64,000 nucleotides of DNA from Paramesorhizobium sp049065735 (GTDB lineage: Bacteria > Pseudomonadota > Alphaproteobacteria > Rhizobiales > Rhizobiaceae): the NCBI RefSeq assembly GCF_049065735.1, contig NZ_JBAKHD010000003.1:248001-312000 (forward strand), read 5' to 3'. A model generated the notes under the pieces. It did not search any database. It was not told the origin of the DNA and saw only the letters and a list, made by a program, of their open reading frames with translations. This document shows positions 15,356 to 26,129 of this stretch, piece by piece. The position numbers and the translations under genes are program-made. Each line of letters starts with the position of its first letter. Within the stretch, counting starts at the first letter, position 1.

Positions 15356-15457
15356 ATGTGGTACTGGTTCACGCCAACGCCGCTTTATATCACCCTTACA
15401 ATACGAAAGACCCGCACGACCTGGCAAGTCACCGTGCGGGTCCAATTCGTCGCGTAA
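15356..15457 (+). CDS. Possible 33-residue small protein or leader peptide
   Basis: The ATG at 15356 is preceded by TAGGAG with a 7-9 bp gap. The product starts MWYWFTPTPLYITLT and is rich in aromatic and beta-branched residues, with a basic middle (IRKTRTTW). It is too short for a family assignment. The 3' half overlaps a strong hairpin, so translation could affect folding of the RNA, as in a leader peptide. The frame could be chance, but the ribosome site is good and the ORF is followed by a terminator-like hairpin. Confidence 0.4.
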   Translation: MWYWFTPTPLYITLTIRKTRTTWQVTVRVQFVA

Positions 15458-15470
15458 GTGGCAAACGGTT

Positions 15471-15490
15471 GGCAGGGCTTCGGCCCTGTC
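15471..15490 (+). terminator. UUCG-capped hairpin
   Basis: GGCAGGGC, TTCG, GCCCTGTC: an 8-bp stem with one G-U-type pair and the very stable TTCG tetraloop, 14 bp after the small ORF stop. There is no clear T-run, so termination is not certain. Confidence 0.45.
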
Positions 15491-15560
15491 AGCCTACTCC
15501 AAATATATACTTCATTCCCTTGGAATTTTCAAGCCAACGCCAGAGTGACCCTCCGCGTCT

Positions 15561-16433
15561 TCAATTCTTATAAACCAGCGCCGGCTCGCCATAGGCCGGC
15601 AGCGGCTCGGGCTGGTAGGCTGCTTCCGGGCCGCCGAATTCGTAGCGCAGGCCGACACGGACCTGATGCACGTCGAAGCCCTTGTCGTAACCCTGCACGC
15701 CGGTCGCGCCCGCGGCGATGTCGGACGCATCCCAGCCGAAAGCCTTGCCGCCCTTGATGTGCGAATAGCGATAGCCGAAGTCGAGCTTGGTGCTGGAGGT
15801 GATATCGACGCTCATGCCGGCCATCAGCGCCCAGGTAAAGCGCGTCGAGGAGAAGCCGCCATGGTCGGCCCAGTAGCTGTCACCGCAGACATTGACATCA
15901 TGACACCAGGACCGGTTCTTCATCGTGCCGTATTTCAGACGCGTGACGCCAAGACCGCCGCCGATATAGGGCGTGACCTTGCCCCAGGTAATAAGGTCGA
16001 TATAGGCATTCGCCATCATCTCCCAGGCGCTGACTTTCGAGGTATCATCGAAGGTGACCGCGCCGCCGAACGCCTCGCTCGAGCCGAACACATCCCGCTT
16101 CCAATAGCCGAGCGTCGCGTCAGCGCGCAGATATTGGTTGAAGCGATAGCCGACACCGACGCTGAAATCCGTGTTGCCGCGCAGTTCTATCTCGTCATAG
16201 TCGAACTCGGTTTTGGTATGGCTGGCCTCGTCCCAGACGCCGTACCGCCCGTCACCCTTGGCGTCGAAACTATGTCCCACATCGCCCCGCAGATACCAGC
16301 CGGACACGGCCGCGACCGGCTCCGCGGTAACCGGGGTCTCCACCGGCACCGGTCCCAGGTCCGCGGCAAATGCCGGCGCGGCCAGAAGCGGGCTGGATAA
16401 TGCTGCTATGAAAATGCGCTTGATGCGTTTCAT
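15561..16433 (-). CDS. Outer membrane beta-barrel protein, Omp25/Omp31-like
   Basis: This 290-residue protein has a signal peptide ending AAPAFAADL (cleavage near residue 23) and then a proline-rich stretch (VPVETPVTAEPV). An 8-strand-type barrel begins SGWYLRGDVGHSF and ends VHQVRVGLRYEFGG. The tail PEPLPAYGEPALVYKN extends past the last strand. Alternating aromatic strands and the GWYLRGD start are typical of rhizobial/Brucella Omp25 and RopB proteins. It is the first of two tandem paralogous genes on the minus strand, each with its own CtrA box. Two cysteines in an extracellular loop (RSWCHDVNVCGD) could form a disulfide. Confidence 0.9.
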   Translation of the reverse strand: MKRIKRIFIAALSSPLLAAPAFAADLGPVPVETPVTAEPVAAVSGWYLRGDVGHSFDAKGDGRYGVWDEASHTKTEFDYDEIELRGNTDFSVGVGYRFNQYLRADATLGYWKRDVFGSSEAFGGAVTFDDTSKVSAWEMMANAYIDLITWGKVTPYIGGGLGVTRLKYGTMKNRSWCHDVNVCGDSYWADHGGFSSTRFTWALMAGMSVDITSSTKLDFGYRYSHIKGGKAFGWDASDIAAGATGVQGYDKGFDVHQVRVGLRYEFGGPEAAYQPEPLPAYGEPALVYKN

Positions 16434-16495
16434 CTCGAATCCCCACGCGGCAGACAGCTTCTGCCTTTACGTTTCTCGATCATTAACCAAAAATC

Positions 16496-16510
16496 TTAAG
16501 CTGCCGTTAA
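16496..16510 (-). promoter_or_regulatory. CtrA-type box upstream of the first porin gene
   Basis: TTAA (16496-16499), 7 bases, TTAA (16507-16510): exact full CtrA consensus, 63 bp before the start codon. Confidence 0.7.
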
Positions 16511-16525
16511 GCGTGGCTACGCGCG

Positions 16526-16549
16526 AAAAAGCCCGGCTGAGCCGGGCTT
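16526..16549 (-). terminator. Terminator of the second porin gene
   Basis: AAGCCCGGC and GCCGGGCTT around a 3-base loop, followed on the minus strand by five T. It lies 25 bp past the stop of the gene at 16574-17383 and separates the two porin transcripts. Confidence 0.85.
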
Positions 16550-16573
16550 CTGCAAGAAACGATGAGCCAAAGC

Positions 16574-17383
16574 TCACTTGTAAATGGGCAGCGGCTCTGG
16601 CGCATATCCAGCCGACGGAGCGCCGAACTGGTAACGCAAGCCGACGCGGACGTCATGAATGTTCAAGCCGTCATCATGCCCATCGCCGATCCATTGACCG
16701 CCGTCGAACATCTTGCCGCCATTGACATGACGGTAGCGGTAACCGGCATCGAGCTTCAGATTCTGCGTGAGGTCGAACGCGACACCCGCCATAAGCGCAT
16801 AGGTGAAGCGCCAGTTTGCTGCGCCTTCCTGCGTGGTGCCATTCTTGTGATCCACCAGATCATCCCATTTCACACGTGTGCCGCCGATACCAGCGCCGAC
16901 ATAGGGCGTGAAGCCGTTGAAATTCCCTAGATCCACATAAGCATTGGCGAGAATGGAGAGCGCGCTCAGCTTCGAGCGGTCATCAGAACATCCGGCCGGA
17001 GAGCACGAACCGCCTTCGAATTTCGACCGGAACATATAATCAGCGGTCAAATCCGTGCGGAAATAATCCGTTACCTGATAGCCGATACCGCCGCCGGCAA
17101 GGAACGAGCCCTTGAGGTCACCGTCGAGCGATTTCTCGACGAACGCACCGCACGTGCCGCAACCATTGTTGGGAACGTCATAGGTCGTCTCGCGGAACTT
17201 GGACCAGGAGTAGCCGATATCGCCGCGCAGATACCATCCCCCGACCGCGGGTGGCACGACCTCCGGAATAGCAGGCGCTTCCGGCATGGGCGGCGCCAGA
17301 TCGGCCGCAAGCGCGGAATGAGAGAACCCGGCGGCGGCGAGCATGACCGCACCGGCAATGATGTTTTTGAATTGATGCTGCAT
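16574..17383 (-). CDS. Outer membrane beta-barrel protein, Omp25/Omp31-like paralogue
   Basis: This 269-residue protein has a signal peptide ending SHSALAADL (cleavage near residue 26), a short proline-rich segment and a barrel from GGWYLRGDIGYSWSKF to VHDVRVGLRYQFG (written IHDVRVGLRYQFG). The tail YAPEPLPIYK matches that of the neighbouring paralogue. Two cysteine pairs (NGCGTCG and SCSPAGC) lie in predicted surface loops. The start could also be the ATG at 17398 (MGKATMQH...); I chose 17383, which has GGGAAAAG at suitable distance. A CtrA box and an 8-bp tandem repeat lie upstream. Confidence 0.9.
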   Translation of the reverse strand: MQHQFKNIIAGAVMLAAAGFSHSALAADLAPPMPEAPAIPEVVPPAVGGWYLRGDIGYSWSKFRETTYDVPNNGCGTCGAFVEKSLDGDLKGSFLAGGGIGYQVTDYFRTDLTADYMFRSKFEGGSCSPAGCSDDRSKLSALSILANAYVDLGNFNGFTPYVGAGIGGTRVKWDDLVDHKNGTTQEGAANWRFTYALMAGVAFDLTQNLKLDAGYRYRHVNGGKMFDGGQWIGDGHDDGLNIHDVRVGLRYQFGAPSAGYAPEPLPIYK

Positions 17384-17472
17384 GGTGGCTTTTCCCATCC
17401 CGAACGTGCCGGCGCTTCGATTCTCGCGCCGAATTCCCACTGACTTCGATCGCGAAAAATAGATGGGAAAGG

Positions 17473-17487
17473 TTAAACCGTGCTTAA
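17473..17487 (-). promoter_or_regulatory. CtrA-type box upstream of the second porin gene
   Basis: TTAA (17473-17476), 7 bases, TTAA (17484-17487): exact CtrA consensus, 90 bp before the start codon and 14 bp from the tandem repeat. Confidence 0.7.
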
Positions 17488-17500
17488 CCCTGTTTATTAA

Positions 17501-17542
17501 GGGAATAGGGGAATAGGGGAATAGGGGAATAGGGGAATAGGG
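17501..17542. repeat. Octanucleotide tandem repeat (GGGAATAG x5)
   Basis: Five perfect head-to-tail copies of an 8-bp unit lie between the porin promoter and glmM. Imperfect complementary copies (CCCTTATTCCC, CTCCCCTACTCCC) follow at 17578-17607. Such a run is prone to slip-strand copy-number change. Confidence 0.9.
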
Positions 17543-17605
17543 TATCGCGCAACACGGTTATGGCAATAGCCACATACTCCCTTATTCCCTTACTCCCCTA
17601 CTCCC

Positions 17606-18958
<1,353 letters not shown>

Positions 18959-19125
18959 AACCACGCCTTATCTAAGCGAACCCCAAACCTCTATGCTTTA
19001 TCGCAAAAACAGCGGGGTCCTGCAATTCCGCTCACACGGGTAGCACCATAATAACTTGGAGGGGTGAAAAAGAGGCAAACAAAGGCGGCGGAGCGATTTC
19101 CCACTCACTTTGCATTTATAAATGA

Positions 19126-19150
19126 AACAGCCGGGCAATACCCGGCTGTT
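19126..19150 (-). terminator. Terminator after ftsH
   Basis: AACAGCCGGG and CCCGGCTGTT with a 5-base loop, a 10-bp stem, followed on the minus strand by TTTCATTTAT. It lies about 25 bp past the ftsH stop, implying a separate promoter for glmM. Confidence 0.75.
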
Positions 19151-19174
19151 CTAAACAGTATCGAAATGTCCGCG

Positions 19175-21115
<1,941 letters not shown>

Positions 21116-21263
21116 AACGGGTCCAATCGGTCAACACTTCCGCCCCAAAACCCGGGAACGGCGATTTTGAACTAACATAGGTTCGAAGCGAGGCCTTGCC
21201 AAGGCAAGCATGAAGCGTAGCATCAAATCTTATAGCACTGGTTTACAAACGCGTTGCGTAGCC

Positions 21264-21313
21264 GAGCATTTTCCAGCCGGGCGAACCTTGGCACCGCACA
21301 AATGCAGCTAAAA
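21264..21313. repeat. Dispersed short repeat, family B (copy 1)
   Basis: The stretch begins GAGCATTTTCCAGCCGG and ends AATGCAGCTAAAA. A second copy with the same start and end lies at 51463-51512. It overlaps the end of tilS by a few bases. Confidence 0.7.
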
Positions 21314-22867
21314 TAATGGCGGTGCGGGATAACAAGCCAAGCCGAACAGACGCCGGACCGCATTGGCGAGCATGATATCGTGACCCGGCAAGACCTCGTC
21401 ATACAGGGCGATGCGACGCTTTAACTCAACCCCCTCGGGCAGGAACCGTCCTCTCGTCAGGGCGGGAACATCCGTGAGAGCGCCATCGATCGTGACAGCC
21501 GGCCCCGCCAGCACCGCAGCGCGGCGGAAATGTGCGCGCTCAATCCCCTTCTCGCGGCTGAAACTTTCAAATTCCGAAGCAGAAGGCGGCGCGATTCGCA
21601 GGGCTTCGCCACCCAGCAGATGATTGGCAACCGCAAACCGCCCGTCCCAGATGCCGCTCTCTCCCGGCATCAGCTGCAATTCCGGCAGGCCGCGCGCCTC
21701 CCGCCAGATGAGATGCCGCCGCGCGCCGCGCTGAACGATGGCACGGCTGAGCGCCAGTCTGGCCGACCCCTCCCCCTTGAGATGCAGGAGAAGACGCTCC
21801 CGCTCCCCCGTACCGGGTAGGAAACTGCGCCCGCCCATGACCGCCGCGAGAACGCCCAGCGCCAGCGCAGCGACATCTTGTCTCGCCTCCCTCAAGCCTC
21901 CCGCATCGATGCTTGCCACCTCGCCCGGCTCGATGGAGACGCTCGTGGAGAGAAAATCCGCAACCGCCTCGCTTTGGGTCTGGCGGGTTGCCGCCATCGA
22001 AGCGATCTTGTTCAGAAGCGCCTCAATATTTCCGTCATACCAAGCGCCCTCGCCCTTCGAGGCTCGCTGCGCGAGCACCTCAGGATGAGGGCTACTGGAA
22101 CGCCGCACTTCTTCACCCCCCTCACCCTCAAGCCGCGCACCGTCCTCCTCAATATAGCCGCCAGAGCGCCGAGGCCCTTCACCCTCATCCTGAGGTGCTC
22201 GCGCAGCGAGCCTCGAAGGGCGAGGGTGAAGGGAGGGATTGGCCCCTATAGCGGCGCGAACCCTCGGGCGCTCGAATGCCGGATTTTCATTCGTTGGATC
22301 GTCGAACCACCCAATCTTCCGCTCGGTCAGAAACGTCCGCAACGCCTGCCTTTTCACATCCAACAGTGGCCGCACCAGCCAGAACTGCCCACCAAGCAAG
22401 GTAACATCGGCCATCCCTGCCAGCCCGCGCCCTTCCCCGCGCGCTTCGCGCATGAGGAATGTTTCGATCTGGTCGTCCTGCGTGTGGCCGGTGAGGATGA
22501 TCCGCGCTCCCGCCTCCCCCGCCGCTTCGGTCAGAAGCTGGTAGCGCGCCGCGCGGGCCGCAGCGGGAATGCCGGTGCGGGGCTTCTCGCCTTCCCAGCG
22601 CATAATCCGATGCTCGATGCCATGCTCCCGGCATAGCCGCGCGACTGCCCTCGCCTCGTCAGCCGATTCGGGCCTGAGGCCGTGATCGACGGTCACCGCG
22701 ATCAGCCTTGGCGCATCCGCGCGCGTCGAAAAATAATCCCTGAGAAGAAAGAGAAGCGCGAGCGAGTCCCCGCCGCCCGAAACCGCCGCCACGACCGCCT
22801 CATTACCGCCGAAATCGAACGGCGAGAAGATCGTGGCTGGATCGAGATCAGCAGCGGTTCTTGGCAC
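21308..22867 (-). CDS. tilS: tRNA(Ile)-lysidine synthetase with repeat-derived insertion
   Basis: TilS modifies C34 of tRNA-Ile(CAU) to lysidine. The PP-loop SGGGDSLAL (near residue 31) and the catalytic half down to DDPTNENPAFERPRVRAAI (about 208) are intact. Between that point and NIEALLNKIASMAATRQ there are about 65 extra residues encoded by two inverted copies of a 45-bp repeat. One copy is read as LAARAPQDEG and the other as EVLAQRASKGEG. The frame remains open and the C-terminal substrate-binding part follows, so the gene looks functional. At 519 residues it is longer than usual. The start is GTG at 22867, overlapping the cpoB end by 20 bp. Confidence 0.92.
   Translation of the reverse strand: MPRTAADLDPATIFSPFDFGGNEAVVAAVSGGGDSLALLFLLRDYFSTRADAPRLIAVTVDHGLRPESADEARAVARLCREHGIEHRIMRWEGEKPRTGIPAAARAARYQLLTEAAGEAGARIILTGHTQDDQIETFLMREARGEGRGLAGMADVTLLGGQFWLVRPLLDVKRQALRTFLTERKIGWFDDPTNENPAFERPRVRAAIGANPSLHPRPSRLAARAPQDEGEGPRRSGGYIEEDGARLEGEGGEEVRRSSSPHPEVLAQRASKGEGAWYDGNIEALLNKIASMAATRQTQSEAVADFLSTSVSIEPGEVASIDAGGLREARQDVAALALGVLAAVMGGRSFLPGTGERERLLLHLKGEGSARLALSRAIVQRGARRHLIWREARGLPELQLMPGESGIWDGRFAVANHLLGGEALRIAPPSASEFESFSREKGIERAHFRRAAVLAGPAVTIDGALTDVPALTRGRFLPEGVELKRRIALYDEVLPGHDIMLANAVRRLFGLACYPAPPLF
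22046..22230. repeat. REPIN-like inverted repeat pair inside tilS
   Basis: CCCTCGCCCTTCGAGGCTCG (start of the copy at 22047-22091) is the exact reverse complement of the end of the copy at 22181-22225. The two 45-bp arms match over their whole length and are separated by about 90 bp. Each arm is itself partly palindromic. The whole element lies in the tilS reading frame without a stop. Confidence 0.9.
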
Positions 22868-23786
22868 GCTCTTCCGTCACACGTTTCAACACGGCCTGCG
22901 ATGCGCCCGGATAGCGCACGGGCACTTCGGCGAAGGTGGCGCAGGCGACCTCATGGTCTTTCATCTTCGACAGCGTCATGCCGAGCTTCAATAGGTTTTC
23001 CGCGCCGCGCTTCGAATCCGGATAATCGCGCTGCGTATCGATGAAGACGGTCGCCGCTTCCGGATAGCGCTCCTGCCCGTAGAGCGATTCGCCCAGCCAG
23101 AACCGCGCGTCTGATGTCATCGGGTCGGCGGGATAGCGCTTGATATGCTCGCGAAATCCCTTTTCCGCCGCACGGTAATCGCCGGACAGGATGTTCTGGT
23201 AGGCGAATTTGTAAAGCTCGTTGGGATTGTCCGTTTCCGGCAGCGCGGCGATGGTGTTGCCGCCCGCCGGCACCGAAGGCGCCGGGCCGCTGCCCTGGGT
23301 GGCGGCCTCATCCATCGTCTCGCCGATTACATTGCCATTGGCGTCGAAGCGGATCGAACCCAGGGAGCGGGGCGGAATGCCCGTACCGTTCGATGTGCCT
23401 TGCGGATCAATGGCGATGGAATCGGCGCTCGCGGACGAGCCCGAAGCCGATGGGGAAGCGGGAGCAGCGGGCGAGGCATCTCCCGATGCCTCGCCGTTCG
23501 CCGCGCGGGAAGCGGACGCGACCGCCCTGTCCTGGCGGCCGCCCGCATCCGAGCGCTTGTTCTTCTCGAGTTCCTGAAAGCGGAACTCATTGTCTTCCTG
23601 CACCTTGCGCATCTGCTCCTGCATCTGGAGGATCTGGAAGTTCAGTTCCTCGATCTTGCCGGTCAGGTTGCGCACCTGCTCCTCGAGCTGGCTCACGCGC
23701 GGGTCGGCCACCTGCGCGAACACCTGCCCGGCAAGCAGCGGCAGAAGCGCCAGGCCCAGTATCAGTTTCTTCAGCGATCCATTCAT
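22848..23786 (-). CDS. cpoB: Cell division coordinator CpoB (YbgF)
   Basis: This 312-residue periplasmic protein has a signal peptide (MNGSLKKLILGLALLPLLAGQVFA, cleavage near 24). A coiled coil of about 26-75 (VSQLEEQVRNLTGKIEELN) mediates trimerisation, and a disordered Ala/Ser/Pro linker runs to about 185. A C-terminal TPR domain begins ELYKFAYQNILSGDYRAAEKGF, with two further repeats and a cysteine near the end. CpoB couples Tol-Pal to peptidoglycan synthesis at the division site. The ATG at 23786 gives a proper signal peptide; the longer open frame to 24020 is not used. Confidence 0.93.
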   Translation of the reverse strand: MNGSLKKLILGLALLPLLAGQVFAQVADPRVSQLEEQVRNLTGKIEELNFQILQMQEQMRKVQEDNEFRFQELEKNKRSDAGGRQDRAVASASRAANGEASGDASPAAPASPSASGSSASADSIAIDPQGTSNGTGIPPRSLGSIRFDANGNVIGETMDEAATQGSGPAPSVPAGGNTIAALPETDNPNELYKFAYQNILSGDYRAAEKGFREHIKRYPADPMTSDARFWLGESLYGQERYPEAATVFIDTQRDYPDSKRGAENLLKLGMTLSKMKDHEVACATFAEVPVRYPGASQAVLKRVTEERAKNRC

Positions 23787-23817
23787 TCCACTTTGCCCCT
23801 TCGGTACCCCTATCCCT

Positions 23818-23854
23818 AAGCATGATCTCCGAACTGCCGGACAGAACCATGCAG
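23818..23854. repeat. Degenerate copy of palindromic repeat family A
   Basis: AGCATGATCTCCGAACTGCC to ACCATGC preserves the GCATGATC start and CATGC end of family A but has diverged in the centre. It lies upstream of cpoB. Confidence 0.5.
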
Positions 23855-23945
23855 CCAAAAGAAAAATACAGCCTCGTCGGCCCGGCTCTTTATCGGTCCC
23901 TACCCTACTGGAGGCAAGCAAGTTCGTCCAAAATTTGTTTAAAAC

Positions 23946-23967
23946 GAAAAAGCGGCCGGATGGCCGC
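23946..23967 (-). terminator. Terminator between pal and cpoB
   Basis: GCGGCC, GGAT, GGCCGC followed on the minus strand by TTTTT. It lies about 55 bp past the pal stop, so cpoB-tilS probably has its own promoter in the following gap. Confidence 0.8.
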
Positions 23968-24020
23968 CTTTCCTTTATTCGCTGTGATGTTTTTGCAAGC
24001 CCGCTTACGCGGAAGCGCAA

Positions 24021-24539
24021 TCAGCTACCGGCGCCGTTGAGCACCGTGACGGCGCGGCGGTTCTGCGACCAGCACGAGTCGGCGTCGCAGACAGCGACCG
24101 GACGTTCATTGCCGTAGGAGATCGTGCGCATCCGGCTGGCAGGAATGCCGCGCGAGGCGAGGAAGTCGCGGGTAGCGGCGGCGCGGCGCTGGCCGAGCGC
24201 GAGGTTGTATTCACGCGTGCCGCGCTCGTCCGCATGGCCTTCGATGGTGATCGAATATTGCGGATAGCGCTGCAGCCACTGCGCCTGCTTGGCGAGCGTC
24301 TGCTGCGCGTCGGCACGGATCACCGAAGAGTCGAGGTCGAAGAAGATACGGTCGCCGACATTGACCGTGAAATCCTGCGATGAGCCGGGGACTGCTCCAT
24401 TTGCCCCTGCGCCTGCGCCTAATCCGAGATCGCCGGCATTATTGGGCAAGTTCTTCTTGGAGGCGCATCCGGCAACGGCAAGCGACATGAAAAGGGCGAC
24501 AGCGATCGGGCTGCGTGCAATTGACTGGATACGGCGCAT
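24021..24539 (-). CDS. pal: Peptidoglycan-associated lipoprotein Pal (Omp16)
   Basis: This 172-residue outer-membrane lipoprotein has lipobox LAVAGC with the lipid-bearing C25, a glycine-rich linker and an OmpA-like peptidoglycan-binding domain. That domain contains IFFDLDSSVIRADAQQTL, EGHADERGTREYNLALGQRRA and SYGNERP. A C-terminal disulfide CDADSC is likely. Brucella calls it Omp16. It anchors the outer membrane to the wall and interacts with TolB. The ATG at 24539 follows AAGGAGC; the 5' frame extension is not used. It is 219 bp downstream of tolB, so it may have extra promoter activity. Confidence 0.97.
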   Translation of the reverse strand: MRRIQSIARSPIAVALFMSLAVAGCASKKNLPNNAGDLGLGAGAGANGAVPGSSQDFTVNVGDRIFFDLDSSVIRADAQQTLAKQAQWLQRYPQYSITIEGHADERGTREYNLALGQRRAAATRDFLASRGIPASRMRTISYGNERPVAVCDADSCWSQNRRAVTVLNGAGS

Positions 24540-24758
24540 GGGCCGGGGCTCCTTAGGTAAATTTGAACTGTTGCAGTGAACAACGAGTAACCATATCGAG
24601 GTTAAGGCGCGCTCAAGAATTATGGTTAATATTTTCTTGCGCGTTGCCCCGTCCCCGAGGGCTGTTAGCTCGCACATTTAAGTGACAATGCGGCGGAATG
24701 ACGGCTGAAATGGCCATCGTCCCGCCAGATTGTCGCATCCCTTCGTCTTTCCGCGGGT

Positions 24759-26075
24759 TCAATCCAGCAAAGGCGACCAGGCCGGGTCGGAAGCAAAGTT
24801 CGGCGTCTGGATTTGCCGCTCGTTGCGCCCGGTGACGTCGATGGTGAAAAGCTTGGGGCCCCCGGCGCCCGCCGCCTTGCGGAAGAACATCAGCACACGG
24901 CCGTTCGGCGCCCAGGTCGGCCCCTCATTGTGGAAGCCGGTGGTGAGCACGCGCTCACCCGAACCATCGGTCTTCATCACGCCGATGGAAAACTGACCGC
25001 CGGACTGCTTGGTGAAGGCAATGAGGTCACCGCGCGGCGACCAGACCGGCGTGGAATAGCTGCCATCGCCGAACGAGATGCGGCGCGGATTGGAGCCATC
25101 CGCCCCCATCACATAGATCTGCGGACGTCCGCCGCGGTCCGACGTGAAGACGATCTGCGATCCATCGGGCGAATAGGAGGCGCCGGTGTCGATGGCCGAG
25201 CTGCTCGTGAGCCGGGTCGTCGTACGGCTGCGCAAATCCATGGTGTAAATGTTGGCGCTGCCGTCATCCTGCAGCAGGCTCATGATCACCTTCTGCCCGT
25301 CGGGCGAGAAGCGCGGTGCGATGGTCATGCCCGGGAAATTGCCGACAATCTCGCGCTGCCCGGTATCGAGCTGCAGCAGATAAACGCGCGGCCTGCCGCC
25401 CGCAAACGACATATAGGTGATCTCCTGCCGGTTGGGCGAGAAGCGCGGGGTCAGCACCAGGTCGCGTCCATCGGAGAGATAGATCGTGTTCGCGCCGTCC
25501 TGGTCCATGATGGCGAGGCGCTTGACGCGCTGCTGCGCCGAGCCCGACTCATCGATGAACACGATGCGCGTGTCGAAATAGCCCTTCTCGCCGGTCAGCC
25601 GCTCATAGATGGCATCGGCGATGATATGGGCGATGCGCCGCCAGTTCTCGGGCGAGGTGTAGAATTGCTGCCCGGCGAGCTGCTGGCCGGCAAAGGTGTC
25701 CCACAGGCGGAACTCCGCCTTGAGCCGCCCATCCGCTTCCTTGGTGACGCGGCCCGTGACCAGCGCCTGCGCATTGATCACCTTCCAGTCCTCGAAGCGC
25801 GGTGCGGCGTCGGGATTGGAAATCTTCTCGATGAACGCGCCCTTGTTGATCGGCGCAAACAGGCCGGACCGCTCCAGATCCGCCGCGATGATGGAGGAGA
25901 CTTTCGCCCCCATCTGGTCAGCCGATAGGAAATCGGTAATCGCGATCGGTAGCGGCTCGACATTGCCCTTGTTGATGTCGATCTCCACGACGGCTTCGGC
26001 AGGTCCGACACCCACCGTATTGGCCGCCACGAACATGGCGAGGGCTGAGAAAAACGTCCGGATCACTCTCTTCAT
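24759..26075 (-). CDS. tolB: Tol-Pal system beta-propeller protein TolB
   Basis: This 438-residue periplasmic protein has a signal peptide (RTFFSALAMFVAANTVGVGPAEA) and a TolB N-terminal domain (VEIDINKGNVEPLPIAITDF). A six-bladed propeller follows with the repeated PRFSPDGQ/YSPDGSQIVF/SPRGDLIAFT signatures. It shuttles between Pal and TolA to position Pal and keep the outer membrane constricted at division. The ATG at 26075 (MKRVIRTFF) is the best start for a signal peptide; the frame is open to 26126. It follows tolA closely. Confidence 0.97.
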   Translation of the reverse strand: MKRVIRTFFSALAMFVAANTVGVGPAEAVVEIDINKGNVEPLPIAITDFLSADQMGAKVSSIIAADLERSGLFAPINKGAFIEKISNPDAAPRFEDWKVINAQALVTGRVTKEADGRLKAEFRLWDTFAGQQLAGQQFYTSPENWRRIAHIIADAIYERLTGEKGYFDTRIVFIDESGSAQQRVKRLAIMDQDGANTIYLSDGRDLVLTPRFSPNRQEITYMSFAGGRPRVYLLQLDTGQREIVGNFPGMTIAPRFSPDGQKVIMSLLQDDGSANIYTMDLRSRTTTRLTSSSAIDTGASYSPDGSQIVFTSDRGGRPQIYVMGADGSNPRRISFGDGSYSTPVWSPRGDLIAFTKQSGGQFSIGVMKTDGSGERVLTTGFHNEGPTWAPNGRVLMFFRKAAGAGGPKLFTIDVTGRNERQIQTPNFASDPAWSPLLD

Positions 26076-26129
26076 AATTTCGGGGACCTCATTTGTCCGC
26101 GCCATTCGATTGGCAAACAGGTTCAAGCA

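Larger units (their letters stand above)
15126..15560. other. Region between serC and the first porin gene
   Basis: About 435 bp hold the upstream serC control region, a possible 33-codon ORF (15356-15457) that contains a 9-bp inverted repeat (ACCCGCACG...CGTGCGGGT), and a UUCG-capped hairpin at 15471-15490. I see no larger gene. Confidence 0.5.

Noticed and set aside
17501..17542. CRISPR or iteron origin
   Set aside because: The 8-bp units are contiguous without spacers, and no rep gene is near; it is a simple tandem repeat.
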